DNA of 64,000 nt from an uncultured Prevotella sp. (GTDB lineage Bacteria > Bacteroidota > Bacteroidia > Bacteroidales > Bacteroidaceae), in NCBI GenBank assembly GCA_900317405.1, contig ONGP01000001.1, positions 62,001-126,000 of the forward strand, written 5' to 3'. Of the stretch, positions 17,338 to 26,793 are shown one piece after another. The notes beneath the pieces were generated by a model, which was given only the letters and a program-made list of their open reading frames with translations, searched no databases and was not told the DNA's origin. Within the stretch, counting starts at the first letter, position 1. The number at the start of each line of letters is the position of its first letter. The position numbers were made by a program, and so were the translations under genes.

Positions 17338-19293
17338 TTAATACTCCAGAACAAGCGACTGTCGTGGCTTCAGGTCGAAGTTCTTTGACAAATCATAGTA
17401 ACGATTCGTCAGGATATCCTTAGCCTTTGATGTTTTTCCGATGACCTCGGCATAACGCTCAACCTCGAGTGTAGCAGGCTTTGATGTGCCGTTCAGGATG
17501 GTCATAGCCGTCTTGCCCTTATATTGGCGTGCTATCACGTAGATACCGTTGTAAGGAGTAAACTGTATCTGTTTTCCTTTGATAATCACATCGTTACCCT
17601 GACGCCAATGCAACAGACGAGACAGCCATGAGAACATTGCCTGCTCGGCCTTTGAACGTCCTTCCTTTGTAAAACAGTTATGTGTATCTCCGGGGAATCC
17701 GCCAGGGAAGTCCTTACGCACATTTCCATCTGTCACCTCCTTAGTACCGTTCATCAGCACCTCGGTTCCGTAATAGAGCTGTGGAATACGGTTTACAGTA
17801 AGCAACAGGGCCATTGCCTGCTTCAATGCAAGTGTATCCTTGCCATTACCCAGGAAACGGTCGGTATCGTGATTCTCTACAAATGCCATCACACTTGATG
17901 GATTTGGATACAGATAATCATAAACAAACGAGTTGTAAAGACGGTTAAATCCGTTCCACCAACCATCTGTCTCCTCATTCTTGGCCTGATTCAGCTTGTC
18001 GAAGAACGAGAAGTCCATAACTGTCTTCAGATAGGTATTATTCTCCGAAAGTTTAGAATCCTTCTGCCATGCAGCAGTGTAGGCAGGCTCGGTAACCCAT
18101 GTCTCGCCCACGGTATTAAAGTTAGGATACTCCACATCGAGTTCCTTCAGCCACTGTGCCATAGCATCGGCGTATGCATATGGATAGGTATCCATGCGGA
18201 TTCCATCGATTCCTACGGTCTCAATCCACCAGATAGAGTTCTGGATGAGATAACGCATCAAGTGTGGGTTATGCTGGTTCAGATCGGGCATTGATGGCAC
18301 AAACCAACCCTCTACAGTCTCCTTCAGATCAATCTGCGAAGCGTATGGATCAACCACAGGGGTAAGCTTATAGCTAGTCTGCAGATAAGCGCTCTTAGCA
18401 GGCTCTGAACCATCGGCATTTGCGGTAAAACCAGTCATCGGATCGCGACCGCTCTGCTTTTCTGTCAACCACTCAGGAGTATTCAACCAGTCCTTGCTTG
18501 GCATATCATTGGTCCAAGGGTGCTCAAAACCGCTGTGATTGAATATCATATCCATCACAATCTTCAGTCCCTTCTTATGAGCCTCATCGCAAAGACGCTT
18601 ATAGTCCTCATTACTTCCAAATCGTGGGTCTACCTTATAATAATTGGTGGTAGCATAGCCGTGATAGGTAGAAAAACCGTTTTCCGAATCGGGCGAATCA
18701 TTCTCAAGCACAGGTGTAAACCAGAGAGCTGTTACGCCCAGTTCCTTAAAGTAGTCCAGATGTTCACGGATACCGTTCAGGTCCCCACCGTGGCGCAGAC
18801 TTGGTTTTGTACGATCCTCTACGTAGTTGCGCATGCCCTTAATCTGCTTGGGATGATTGGCACCCTGTGCAAATCTGTCAGGCATTAGCATATACAGCAC
18901 GTCGGCATTGGTAAATCCCATACGCTTGTCGCCACTCATCTCGCGTGCCTTCAACTGGTACTGCACCTTTTCACCTTTGGCCCCTTTCACCGTTCCACCT
19001 TTAAAGTTCAGTGTCATCGTGCCTGGCTGTGCACCGCTCAGATTCATGTAGATAAGCAGATAGTTGGGCGAATCAAGTCGCACCAGACTGTCGATTACCA
19101 CACCAGGATAATCAGTTGTTACGCTTGCAACATCACGTATTCCCTTACCATACACCATCAACTGTACCTGCGGGTTCTTCATCCCTACATACCAATCGGT
19201 GGGCTCGATACGGTCAATCACTGTTTTCTTTGCTGCACTCATCGTAAAAATGTTTGCCATAATGATGGCGGTTACTAATAAGATCCGTTTCAT
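17338..19293 (-). CDS. GH13 alpha-amylase / neopullulanase-like enzyme (SusA-like)
   Basis: 651 residues with a signal peptide ending near residue 20 (MSAAKK). An N-terminal Ig-like domain (about 24-118, 'IEPTDWYVGMKNPQVQLMVY') precedes the GH13 barrel, as in cyclomaltodextrinases and SusA. Catalytic residues are visible: nucleophile Asp 368 (GIDGIRMD), acid/base Glu 397 (VGETW) and Asp 476 (ENHDTDRF). The family hydrolyses alpha-1,4 links in maltodextrins or pullulan, in the periplasm. It stands alone, away from the starch susCDEF genes at 53651-60723. It carries the same operator at the same distance from its promoter as the starch susC and the secreted amylase, so it belongs functionally with them. 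Confidence 0.93.
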   Translation of the reverse strand: MKRILLVTAIIMANIFTMSAAKKTVIDRIEPTDWYVGMKNPQVQLMVYGKGIRDVASVTTDYPGVVIDSLVRLDSPNYLLIYMNLSGAQPGTMTLNFKGGTVKGAKGEKVQYQLKAREMSGDKRMGFTNADVLYMLMPDRFAQGANHPKQIKGMRNYVEDRTKPSLRHGGDLNGIREHLDYFKELGVTALWFTPVLENDSPDSENGFSTYHGYATTNYYKVDPRFGSNEDYKRLCDEAHKKGLKIVMDMIFNHSGFEHPWTNDMPSKDWLNTPEWLTEKQSGRDPMTGFTANADGSEPAKSAYLQTSYKLTPVVDPYASQIDLKETVEGWFVPSMPDLNQHNPHLMRYLIQNSIWWIETVGIDGIRMDTYPYAYADAMAQWLKELDVEYPNFNTVGETWVTEPAYTAAWQKDSKLSENNTYLKTVMDFSFFDKLNQAKNEETDGWWNGFNRLYNSFVYDYLYPNPSSVMAFVENHDTDRFLGNGKDTLALKQAMALLLTVNRIPQLYYGTEVLMNGTKEVTDGNVRKDFPGGFPGDTHNCFTKEGRSKAEQAMFSWLSRLLHWRQGNDVIIKGKQIQFTPYNGIYVIARQYKGKTAMTILNGTSKPATLEVERYAEVIGKTSKAKDILTNRYYDLSKNFDLKPRQSLVLEY

Positions 19294-19319
19294 TTTTGTT
19301 CTTAGTTTATTCTCTGCTG

Positions 19320-19327
19320 CAAAGATA
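19320..19327 (-). promoter_or_regulatory. -7 element (TATCTTTG) of the GH13 gene
   Basis: TATCTTTG on the minus strand, 27 bp before the ATG at 19293. The foot of an upstream hairpin (19327-19369) abuts it. Confidence 0.7.
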
Positions 19328-19369
19328 GGGATTTTTCTGATACGTTGTTCGCATCAGAAAAAAATCCCT
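19327..19369 (-). terminator. Hairpin after the hybrid two-component gene, overlapping the GH13 promoter
   Basis: Arms 19327-19341 and 19353-19369 pair over about 15 bp (two extra A residues in one arm). It lies 34 bp after the regulator stop, so it is probably its terminator. No strong T tract follows because the GH13 -7 element begins at once. Confidence 0.5.
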
Positions 19370-19381
19370 GTATATAATTCT

Positions 19382-19395
19382 TGCAAACGATTGCA
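19382..19395. promoter_or_regulatory. Operator TGCAAACGATTGCA upstream of GH13
   Basis: Near-palindrome of the TGCAAnCGnTTGCA type, resembling LacI-family operators. Its proximal edge is 55 bp from the -7 element, the same distance as for the sites at 53499 and 60868. Confidence 0.7.
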
Positions 19396-19402
19396 CACCG
19401 CC

Positions 19403-22400
19403 CTACCCCTTGTACTCGGTAGGCGTTACGCCAAACTGCTTCTTGAATACAACCGAGAAGTGGCTCTGCGTGCTGAATCCTGTCATATCGGCGATTTCGG
19501 CCACCGTATGTTTGCCGCCCTTGAGCAACTCTGCAGCACGATTCAGTTTGTAGGTACGGAAGAAACTGCTTGGTGTCTCGCCCGTAAGTCCCTTAATCTT
19601 ATAATATAGTTTGGTACGCGAAATGTACAGCATCTTGGTGATACGAGTCACATCGAGCTCAGAGTTCGACAGTTCCTCTTCCATCAGTTTGTATAGCTCT
19701 TCCATAAAGTGCTTATCCTGCTCCGACAGGGCATTGTCCACACCTTCATCTTCTGTAGTTGTGGCCTTTGTCAGCAGTTTGCGCACTCTATCACGATTCT
19801 TCAACTGCGATTGGATAAGAGCCGATAGCACAGCAGGTTCAAATGGCTTGGTCACGTAAGCATCGGCACCCACATTCAGTCCTTCTACCTGATTCTCGGC
19901 TGTAATCTTTGCTGTAACAAGTATTACCGGTATATGACTCAACTGGATGTCCTGCTTAATCTCCTGACACAGTTCATAACCATCCTTACCTGGCATAGCC
20001 ACATCGCTCAGTACGATATTAGGCTCCTCGGCCCGCATCTCCTCGAGCGCCGTATCGGCGTCAAGACAGGTTATCAAGCGATAATCGTGCGAGAACAGCA
20101 TCCTCATATAGTTGATTATCTCTGTATCATCGTCAACGACAAGGATTGTAGGACGATCATCCTCATCCTGATGAGAGGTGGTAGATGATGGTTGATATAT
20201 GGCAGGTGATAGTTGGGCACCGACTGCGAGAGCAGCATCACCTTCTAGCGGTCTGCGCTCTGCATCGGTATATGCATCTTCGTTCATTGGATAGACCAAG
20301 GTAAACACAGCACCGGGCCCGTCTACGCGATTATCGGCAGTCAGTGTGCCATGGTGCAGTTCGGCCAGTCTACGAGAGTAATAAAGACCGATGCCTGTGC
20401 CGTAGTTTACGATAGCCTTGGTCTGGTTATCCAGTTGGTAGTAGCGTTTAAATATATTCTCACGCTGTTCCTCGGGTATTCCCTTGCCTGTATCGGCCAC
20501 GCTTACTTTCACCTTATTGTCTACAACGTCCAACTGTACGTCTATCTTACCCCCGCTTGGAGTAAACTTCAGGGCATTCGACAGCAGGTTGCTTACTATC
20601 TTCTCCATTTTGTCGCCGTCTGTCCACGCCATCAGCTGGTCTTCCATACCTAGTCGGTTCAGCGTCAGCCCCTTTTCCTTGACATTAAACTCAAAGGTAT
20701 CACAGATGCTGTTCAGCAGAGCCACCACGTCTATCTGCTCAACACTCAAGCGCAATGTGTCGTTCTCCAGTTTGTTAAAGTCCATCAACTGGTTTACAAG
20801 CTTAAACATACGCTGTATGCTGCGCTGGGCGATACTGAGCAGACTGCGCTCCTCGCCGTCTATCTTGTCGCTCTTGGCCAACTGTCCCACAGGTCCGGCA
20901 ATCATCGTCAGCGGTGTACGGAATTCATGGGCTATGTTGGCAAAGAAACTCATGTTCATCTGGTTGGTACGCAGTTCCTGTTCTTTCTCCATCTGTGCCT
21001 GACGGGCGGCACGACGTGCGGCCACCACACGTTTAGCATTACGGTACAGATACCAAGCCAATAGTCCGCCCAGTGCCAGATATATCATCCACGCCCACCA
21101 TGAAAACATTGGTGCAGGCTCTACTATCACGCTTATCTGTCGCTCATCGCTGGATGCCTCATCACTGGCACTGTCCGACGTACGAACACGGAAGGTATAG
21201 TGTCCTGATGGCAGATTGGCATAGCCGGCAGCATGACGACTACCCGCATCTATCCAGTCGTTATCAAAACCTTCCAGCTTATAATAATAGTGTACACGCT
21301 CGTACTCGCCAAAGTCAAGTGCAGTATAAGAAATGGAAAAACTGTTCTGACTATGTTCCAGATGGATTTTGTCACAGCTGTCGAGCATCGCTTCGATAGG
21401 ACCGTCTGCCATGGGACGAACCAGTTGGTTATGTATCTTCAGATCGCATAACTTCAGTGGAATCTTACGCAGAGTGTCTATTTCGGCAGGGTTAAACATC
21501 GTTACACCGTCAGAACCGCCGAACACCAGACTACCATTAGGCAACTGGCACGATGCTCGGTCGCAGAATTCGTCGCCAGCCAGTCCGTCAGCCTTATACA
21601 GCGCAGTAATACTGCCCGTCTTTGTGTCCAGTCGGTTCAAGCCCTTCATCGTACTTATCCACAGATTTCCCTGCTGATCTTCCTCAATGGCCCCAACATC
21701 CGAACACGACAGTCCTGCTATGCGATTCATCTGGTTGGTCTGCGGGTTATATCGCAGCAGTCCGTTGCTCACCGTACCTATCCACACGTTCCCCTGCTTG
21801 TCCTGGTGCATATCCGTGGGGATATACACACTCTTGCGGATGCATCGCTGCATATCGGGTATCTCCTGCTGACTCAGCTTTCCCGTCTTCGGGTCCATCT
21901 TCATTATCTGCTGATAGAAAGCCGAGATAAGCATCGTGCCATCATTAAGCTTCAGCAGCGATGGGATAAAAGTAAAGTCTACGTTGAATGCCTGCTTGGC
22001 TTCAGGCTGACTTGCACCCGGGCGGAAAGCTATTATGTAGGTTGAGCTGGTTGATGCCCACACTGTTCCATCGTCAGTCTGTTCAAAGTCCATCGTTGCC
22101 CACACTGGCCACTGGCCCAGTATATTCAGTTGAGTACCATCATACCGGCACTTCATCACAATATTAGTGGTCGACAGCCACAGCAGTCCATCGCGATCAC
22201 AGAAAATATGTGTAATTGCATTATTCTTCTCACCTGCAGGCAGTCCTGCTATCTCTATCTGCTCTGCTTTCTGAATGGCGGGATGATAAACAAACAGTCC
22301 CTTTCTCAGTGTCGATACCCACAGATTCTCCTGTTTGTCGATGGCTACGGCAAATACCGACGAGTTTTCTATCACACGGTTAAGATAGTTGTCGCTACCA

Positions 22401-23422
22401 CCGAATTTCTCCTTATAGTAATAGTCGGCAAATATTCCCTTGTCGTATGTTCCCATCCATATATTCTTACGCGAATCCTGGAAAATCTTCGTCACATAGC
22501 CGTCGGGCACAGGAACGGTAAAGTTAGCATCATGCTGTCCGTTGAGTGTATGTGCCAACAAGTTCAATTCAAACATTCCGTTGCGCGATGTACTCAGCAG
22601 AATCGTATTGTTATCCAGCAGACAAGCCGCCTGCAGGGCGCTTCCATGGGCCGTAAGCCGTGCCAGCATGTCCTGTGGCAGCGGTATCGGCTGCCGCGAT
22701 TTGGTGTCGTACAGCTGCAGCGTGCCATTGCCCGAACACAGTAGTAGTCCGTTGGGCAATAGTTCAAAAAAGTAGAATCCGTAGTTATTATCGTCTTTGT
22801 ATTCCGCTTTTTGCTTGAATGTCTCACCACTGTACACCAGTACGTTGCCAGGACCGGCCAACAGGATATCGTCGGCCCCATCTACAAAACAGTCGCCCCA
22901 CGACTGGTTAGTCATCTGCCTACTCATCTTCGACAGGAATATGCCGTGCTGCTCGTCGAACATCAGCAGTTCCATTCCATTATATGCGAATATGCGCCCT
23001 TTCGAGTCCATCAGCAGTTTCCTGGCGTTACGGTTACCCGTCTGCATAGGTACACTCTCGAAGTTATCCTGCTTAGTATATCGGCAGATGCCATTGACGG
23101 TGGCTACCCACAGACGTCCTTTTTTATCGCACAGAAGACTCTGTATCTGATTGTCGGGCAGTCCAAGCGAGTCGAACGTACAGAAGTATTGGTGATACTC
23201 ATGTCCGTCGTATCGGTTCAGTCCGCGGAAAGTTCCTATCCACAGCTGTCCGGCAGCATCCTCAGCGATACACTGCACACGAGTGTTCGACAGTTCCTGA
23301 GCCACCACCAGGTCGTGTTCCTCGTCTTTATCAAGATTAGCATTTGCTGTACCCTGACGCTGACAAGCCAGCATCATCGTAGCGCAAACCAAACATAAAA
23401 AGATCCTCAAATCAGGTTTCAT
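19403..23422 (-). CDS. Hybrid two-component system sensor/regulator (HTCS)
   Basis: 1339 residues from the ATG at 23422, chosen because a TTG ten codons upstream lies in the promoter. A signal anchor (residues 1-20) is followed by repeated propeller blades ('IWMGTYDKGIFADY', 'VWIGTVSNGLLRYN', 'LWISTMKGLNRLD') to about 690. Then come a Y_Y_Y Ig-like domain, one membrane helix (around 780-800), and a histidine kinase with 'FFANIAHEFRTPLTMIAGP' and ATPase motifs 'DTGKGIPEE' and 'GTGIGLYYS'. A receiver domain follows (phospho-acceptor Asp about 1140 in LSDVAMPG), then an AraC-type HTH (about 1250-1337). HTCS proteins sense oligosaccharides in the periplasm and switch on the neighbouring locus. 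It is divergent from the susC at 23674, so locus B is the likely target. Confidence 0.96.
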   Translation of the reverse strand: MKPDLRIFLCLVCATMMLACQRQGTANANLDKDEEHDLVVAQELSNTRVQCIAEDAAGQLWIGTFRGLNRYDGHEYHQYFCTFDSLGLPDNQIQSLLCDKKGRLWVATVNGICRYTKQDNFESVPMQTGNRNARKLLMDSKGRIFAYNGMELLMFDEQHGIFLSKMSRQMTNQSWGDCFVDGADDILLAGPGNVLVYSGETFKQKAEYKDDNNYGFYFFELLPNGLLLCSGNGTLQLYDTKSRQPIPLPQDMLARLTAHGSALQAACLLDNNTILLSTSRNGMFELNLLAHTLNGQHDANFTVPVPDGYVTKIFQDSRKNIWMGTYDKGIFADYYYKEKFGGSDNYLNRVIENSSVFAVAIDKQENLWVSTLRKGLFVYHPAIQKAEQIEIAGLPAGEKNNAITHIFCDRDGLLWLSTTNIVMKCRYDGTQLNILGQWPVWATMDFEQTDDGTVWASTSSTYIIAFRPGASQPEAKQAFNVDFTFIPSLLKLNDGTMLISAFYQQIMKMDPKTGKLSQQEIPDMQRCIRKSVYIPTDMHQDKQGNVWIGTVSNGLLRYNPQTNQMNRIAGLSCSDVGAIEEDQQGNLWISTMKGLNRLDTKTGSITALYKADGLAGDEFCDRASCQLPNGSLVFGGSDGVTMFNPAEIDTLRKIPLKLCDLKIHNQLVRPMADGPIEAMLDSCDKIHLEHSQNSFSISYTALDFGEYERVHYYYKLEGFDNDWIDAGSRHAAGYANLPSGHYTFRVRTSDSASDEASSDERQISVIVEPAPMFSWWAWMIYLALGGLLAWYLYRNAKRVVAARRAARQAQMEKEQELRTNQMNMSFFANIAHEFRTPLTMIAGPVGQLAKSDKIDGEERSLLSIAQRSIQRMFKLVNQLMDFNKLENDTLRLSVEQIDVVALLNSICDTFEFNVKEKGLTLNRLGMEDQLMAWTDGDKMEKIVSNLLSNALKFTPSGGKIDVQLDVVDNKVKVSVADTGKGIPEEQRENIFKRYYQLDNQTKAIVNYGTGIGLYYSRRLAELHHGTLTADNRVDGPGAVFTLVYPMNEDAYTDAERRPLEGDAALAVGAQLSPAIYQPSSTTSHQDEDDRPTILVVDDDTEIINYMRMLFSHDYRLITCLDADTALEEMRAEEPNIVLSDVAMPGKDGYELCQEIKQDIQLSHIPVILVTAKITAENQVEGLNVGADAYVTKPFEPAVLSALIQSQLKNRDRVRKLLTKATTTEDEGVDNALSEQDKHFMEELYKLMEEELSNSELDVTRITKMLYISRTKLYYKIKGLTGETPSSFFRTYKLNRAAELLKGGKHTVAEIADMTGFSTQSHFSVVFKKQFGVTPTEYKG

Positions 23423-23449
23423 TTTAGTCAATATTGTTGTTATTTGCTG

Positions 23450-23457
23450 CAAAGATA
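23450..23457 (-). promoter_or_regulatory. -7 element (TATCTTTG) of the HTCS gene
   Basis: TATCTTTG on the minus strand, 27 bp before the HTCS ATG at 23422. Confidence 0.65.
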
Positions 23458-23604
23458 GGAAAAACTTTCATATCTAAAGGTCTTTTTAGGGATATTTTGA
23501 ACATAATAGACAACTTTTGAACAATTTGGAAAACAACCAAAGCGATTTGAACAACAAGGAAAAACGAAAAACAGAATAAAAAAACATATTTTAATATTAT
23601 AGCT

Positions 23605-23612
23605 TACCTTTG
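23605..23612 (+). promoter_or_regulatory. -7 element (TACCTTTG) of susC locus B
   Basis: TACCTTTG lies 61 bp before the SusC start. The 251-bp divergent region (23423-23673) is AT-rich and must contain the HTCS binding site; I could not pick out a convincing repeat for it. Confidence 0.7.
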
Positions 23613-23673
23613 CAGCCGAAATTTGAAACCAAAGTATATTTCTAACAATTAACTCAAAACAATTAAGATCTCA

Positions 23674-26600
23674 ATGAAAAAGAGCAGTATTTTACTGATG
23701 TTGATGGCATTGTTTATGTCAGTGACATCGTTTGCCCAAAGTATTAAGGGCACTGTGATCGACGAGAATGGTGAACCGGTTATCGGCGCCACCGTTGCAG
23801 AAAAGAGTAATGCCAAGAATGCTACCATCACCGATTTCGATGGTAACTTCACGGTAAACGTCAAGGCCGGACAGGTTATCACGGTGACCTACATCGGCTA
23901 TCAGACCTTTGAAGGTGCCGCTAAGAACGGCATGACCATCAACCTGAAACCCGACAACAAGGTACTCGACGAAGTCGTTGTTGTTGGTTATGGTGTACAG
24001 AAGAAGAGTAGCGTAACAGGTGCCATCTCTCAGGTAAAGCCCGAGGATATGGAGAACCGCACCATTGCCAACGCACAACAGGCTTTGCAGGGTAAGACCT
24101 CTGGTGTGCAGATTATCCAGTCGAGTGCAGCCCCTGGTTCTTCACCAACCATACGCGTACGCGGTTATTCCTCTAATTCAAGCTCAGAACCACTGTTCGT
24201 TGTTGATGGTGTGCGTCTGGGTGATATCAGCGGTATCGACCCAAGCACCATCGCATCAATGGAAATCCTGAAGGATGCTGCCTCTGCCGCTATCTACGGT
24301 GCCGAGGCTGGTAACGGTGTAGTACTTATCACCACTAAGAAAGGTAAGCCCGGACAGGGAAAGATCTCTTACGATTTCATGTTTACCGACGAGAGTCTGG
24401 CTCGCATCCCAAAGATGCTGAACTCTGAGCAGTATATCCAGTACATGGACGAAGGTAACATCTTTACAAAAGATTACCTGCTTAAGAACTGGGACGGTGT
24501 GACCAATACAGCCTGGACCGATGTTGCTTTCAATCACGGTCACATGCAGAAGCACGCCCTTTCATTCACTGGTGGTAACGAACGTGGCAACTACTACCTC
24601 TCGCTCGCATACCTTAATAATAATGGTATTGTTAAGGGCGACGCTGATGTGTACAAACGCCTCACAGCTACCATTAACTCTGAATATAAGATTAAGGACT
24701 GGTTGAAGGTAGGAACCACCAACCAGATTGAGAAATACGATGTACGCTCTGTATCTTCAAACAACGAGTACGGATCACTGCTCACATCCATCCTGATGCT
24801 TGATCCTCTTACTCCCGACACCTACACCGCCGAGAACCTGCCTTACCAGATGGTAAACGCCCAGGCCAACGGCAAGCAGCTGCTGCAGGACGAGAACGGT
24901 AACTACTATGCCGTGTCGAAGTTCTATGCCGGCGAGCAGTATCATCCTATGATTATGCGCGACAACGGTCTGTCAAAGAACCAGGGATTCAATATCAACG
25001 GTTCTATCTATGGTGACTTCACACCATTAAAAGGCCTCACCGTCACCTCTCGTTTCGGTTATCGCCTGGCTGGTACACGTAGCAGCAGCACCAGTCTGCC
25101 ATTCTATGGCAACGGAGTACAGAGCCGCGATTTCCTCGACTTCAGCGCAGGTTCTTCTACCTCTATCTACTATCAGTGGGAGAACTTTGCAAACTATATG
25201 AAGACCTTTGGCGGACACACCGTTACAGCCATGGTTGGTATGTCGTTCCAGAAGTCAACAAGCAATAATGTAAATGGCTCACTGACTGCCAATGGCGAAG
25301 ATGCCCTGAAGAAGAACGACCCACTGTTCTACTATCTGAACTATGCCAACGCATCGGCTACCAAGGGCGTAAGCGGTGAGACTAACGAGAGCACCAAATA
25401 CTCATACTTCGGCCGTCTCTCTTACGACTTCATGGGCCGTTACCTGCTGCAGGCTTCGCTGCGTGCTGATGCTGCCGACCTGTCGAAGCTCTCTAAGAAA
25501 ACCCGTTGGGGTTACTTCCCTGCTGTATCAGTAGGTTGGACTCTGAGCGAGGAGAAATTCTTTGCACCTCTCAAGAGCTGGTTCGACAGTCTGAAGTTCC
25601 GTGCCAGCTGGGGTCAGAATGGTAGTCTCTCTGCATTGGGCGGCTATAGCTACAGCACCGACATGGCACTGGGCGGACTCTATCCTTTCTCTTCAGGCAT
25701 CAACTACACACAGGCCGCAGCCCCATCAACCATGGGTAACGACGATCTGAAGTGGGAGACCTCTGAGCAGCTGAACTTCGGTTTCGATGGCATTCTGCTG
25801 GGTGGTCGCATGACCTTCGGGGTCGACTACTTCATTAAGAAGACCAAGGACCTGCTGGTATGGGGTACCACACCTTCACTCATCATCGGCGGCAGCACTT
25901 CACCTATGAATGCCGGTAACGTAGAGAACAAGGGTTTCGAGTTTGAACTTGGCTGGCGCGACCACATCGGCGATTTCAACTACAGCATCCGTGGTAACCT
26001 CTCTACCCTGAGCAATAAGGTAACATACATCGATCCATCTATCACGCGTTTGAGCGGTAGCAACTTCCATACTTACACCATTACCTATTTCGAGAAGGGC
26101 TATCCTGTTTACTACTTCCGCGGCTATAAGTTTGCCGGTATCGACAGTGAAACCGGAAATCCTTTGTTCGAGGATCTGGATGACGACGGCAAAGTATCTG
26201 ACGGCGACCTGACCTGCATTGGTGACGCCATCCCCGACTTCACCTATGGTATCACCCTCACAGCTGCCTATAAGGGCATCGACCTGACTGTATTCGGAAC
26301 AGGTTCATACGGCAATCAGATTTTCAACTGTATCAACCGTCCTGACTACGCAGCTTCAAACCGTCTGAAAGAAGTGTTCTACGATAACCGTTGGACTGCT
26401 GAGAACAAGAATGGTACAGTGCCTCGCGCAGGTGCTAACGATATGGACAAGTACGCTTGCTCAAGCGCCATGGTTTACGATGGCAGCTTCTTCAAGATCA
26501 AGCAGATTCAGCTGGGATACACACTGCCCAAGAGCCTGATCAATAAGGTCTTCCTGAGCCACGCCCGTATCTATGCTTCACTCGACGACTTCTTTACCTT

Positions 26601-26721
26601 CTCAAAGTATCCAGGCTTCGATCCTGAGGCTGCTACCAACGCTACCTCGGGTATGGGTATCGACAAGGGCGGCTATCCTACCTCGAAGAAAGTTGTACTT
26701 GGTTTAAACATCGAATTCTAA
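23674..26721 (+). CDS. SusC/RagA-family TonB-dependent transporter (locus B)
   Basis: 1015 residues with a signal peptide ending near 'VTSFAQS' (residue 22). A carboxypeptidase-D-like domain ('IKGTVIDENGEPVIGATV', about 24-100), the SusC signature 'LDEVVVVGYG', a plug ('IRVRGYSSNSSSEPLFVVDG', 'ASMEILKDAASAAIYGAEAG') and a barrel ending 'KKVVLGLNIEF' follow. It is the uptake channel of a locus made of this gene, susD, an unknown lipoprotein, an esterase and a GH3 gene, and it is presumably controlled by the divergent HTCS. Compared with the locus A copy it is about 90 residues shorter. Confidence 0.96.
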   Translation: MKKSSILLMLMALFMSVTSFAQSIKGTVIDENGEPVIGATVAEKSNAKNATITDFDGNFTVNVKAGQVITVTYIGYQTFEGAAKNGMTINLKPDNKVLDEVVVVGYGVQKKSSVTGAISQVKPEDMENRTIANAQQALQGKTSGVQIIQSSAAPGSSPTIRVRGYSSNSSSEPLFVVDGVRLGDISGIDPSTIASMEILKDAASAAIYGAEAGNGVVLITTKKGKPGQGKISYDFMFTDESLARIPKMLNSEQYIQYMDEGNIFTKDYLLKNWDGVTNTAWTDVAFNHGHMQKHALSFTGGNERGNYYLSLAYLNNNGIVKGDADVYKRLTATINSEYKIKDWLKVGTTNQIEKYDVRSVSSNNEYGSLLTSILMLDPLTPDTYTAENLPYQMVNAQANGKQLLQDENGNYYAVSKFYAGEQYHPMIMRDNGLSKNQGFNINGSIYGDFTPLKGLTVTSRFGYRLAGTRSSSTSLPFYGNGVQSRDFLDFSAGSSTSIYYQWENFANYMKTFGGHTVTAMVGMSFQKSTSNNVNGSLTANGEDALKKNDPLFYYLNYANASATKGVSGETNESTKYSYFGRLSYDFMGRYLLQASLRADAADLSKLSKKTRWGYFPAVSVGWTLSEEKFFAPLKSWFDSLKFRASWGQNGSLSALGGYSYSTDMALGGLYPFSSGINYTQAAAPSTMGNDDLKWETSEQLNFGFDGILLGGRMTFGVDYFIKKTKDLLVWGTTPSLIIGGSTSPMNAGNVENKGFEFELGWRDHIGDFNYSIRGNLSTLSNKVTYIDPSITRLSGSNFHTYTITYFEKGYPVYYFRGYKFAGIDSETGNPLFEDLDDDGKVSDGDLTCIGDAIPDFTYGITLTAAYKGIDLTVFGTGSYGNQIFNCINRPDYAASNRLKEVFYDNRWTAENKNGTVPRAGANDMDKYACSSAMVYDGSFFKIKQIQLGYTLPKSLINKVFLSHARIYASLDDFFTFSKYPGFDPEAATNATSGMGIDKGGYPTSKKVVLGLNIEF

Positions 26722-26731
26722 GAGAGTTAAA

Positions 26732-26787
26732 GAATTGAAGAATTGAAGAATTGAAGAATTGAAGAATTGAAGAACTGAAAAATTGAA
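26732..26787 (+). repeat. Seven-unit 8-bp tandem repeat between susC and susD
   Basis: GAATTGAA is repeated with an 8-bp period: five exact units, then two with one change each. It fills most of the 72-bp gap between the two genes. Confidence 0.85.
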
Positions 26788-26793
26788 ATCATT

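Noticed and set aside
17169..17354. 61-codon minus-strand frame between GH13 and the C13 operon
   Set aside because: It overlaps the GH13 stop region, a terminator and the GGGGACAA element, and has no plausible start context.
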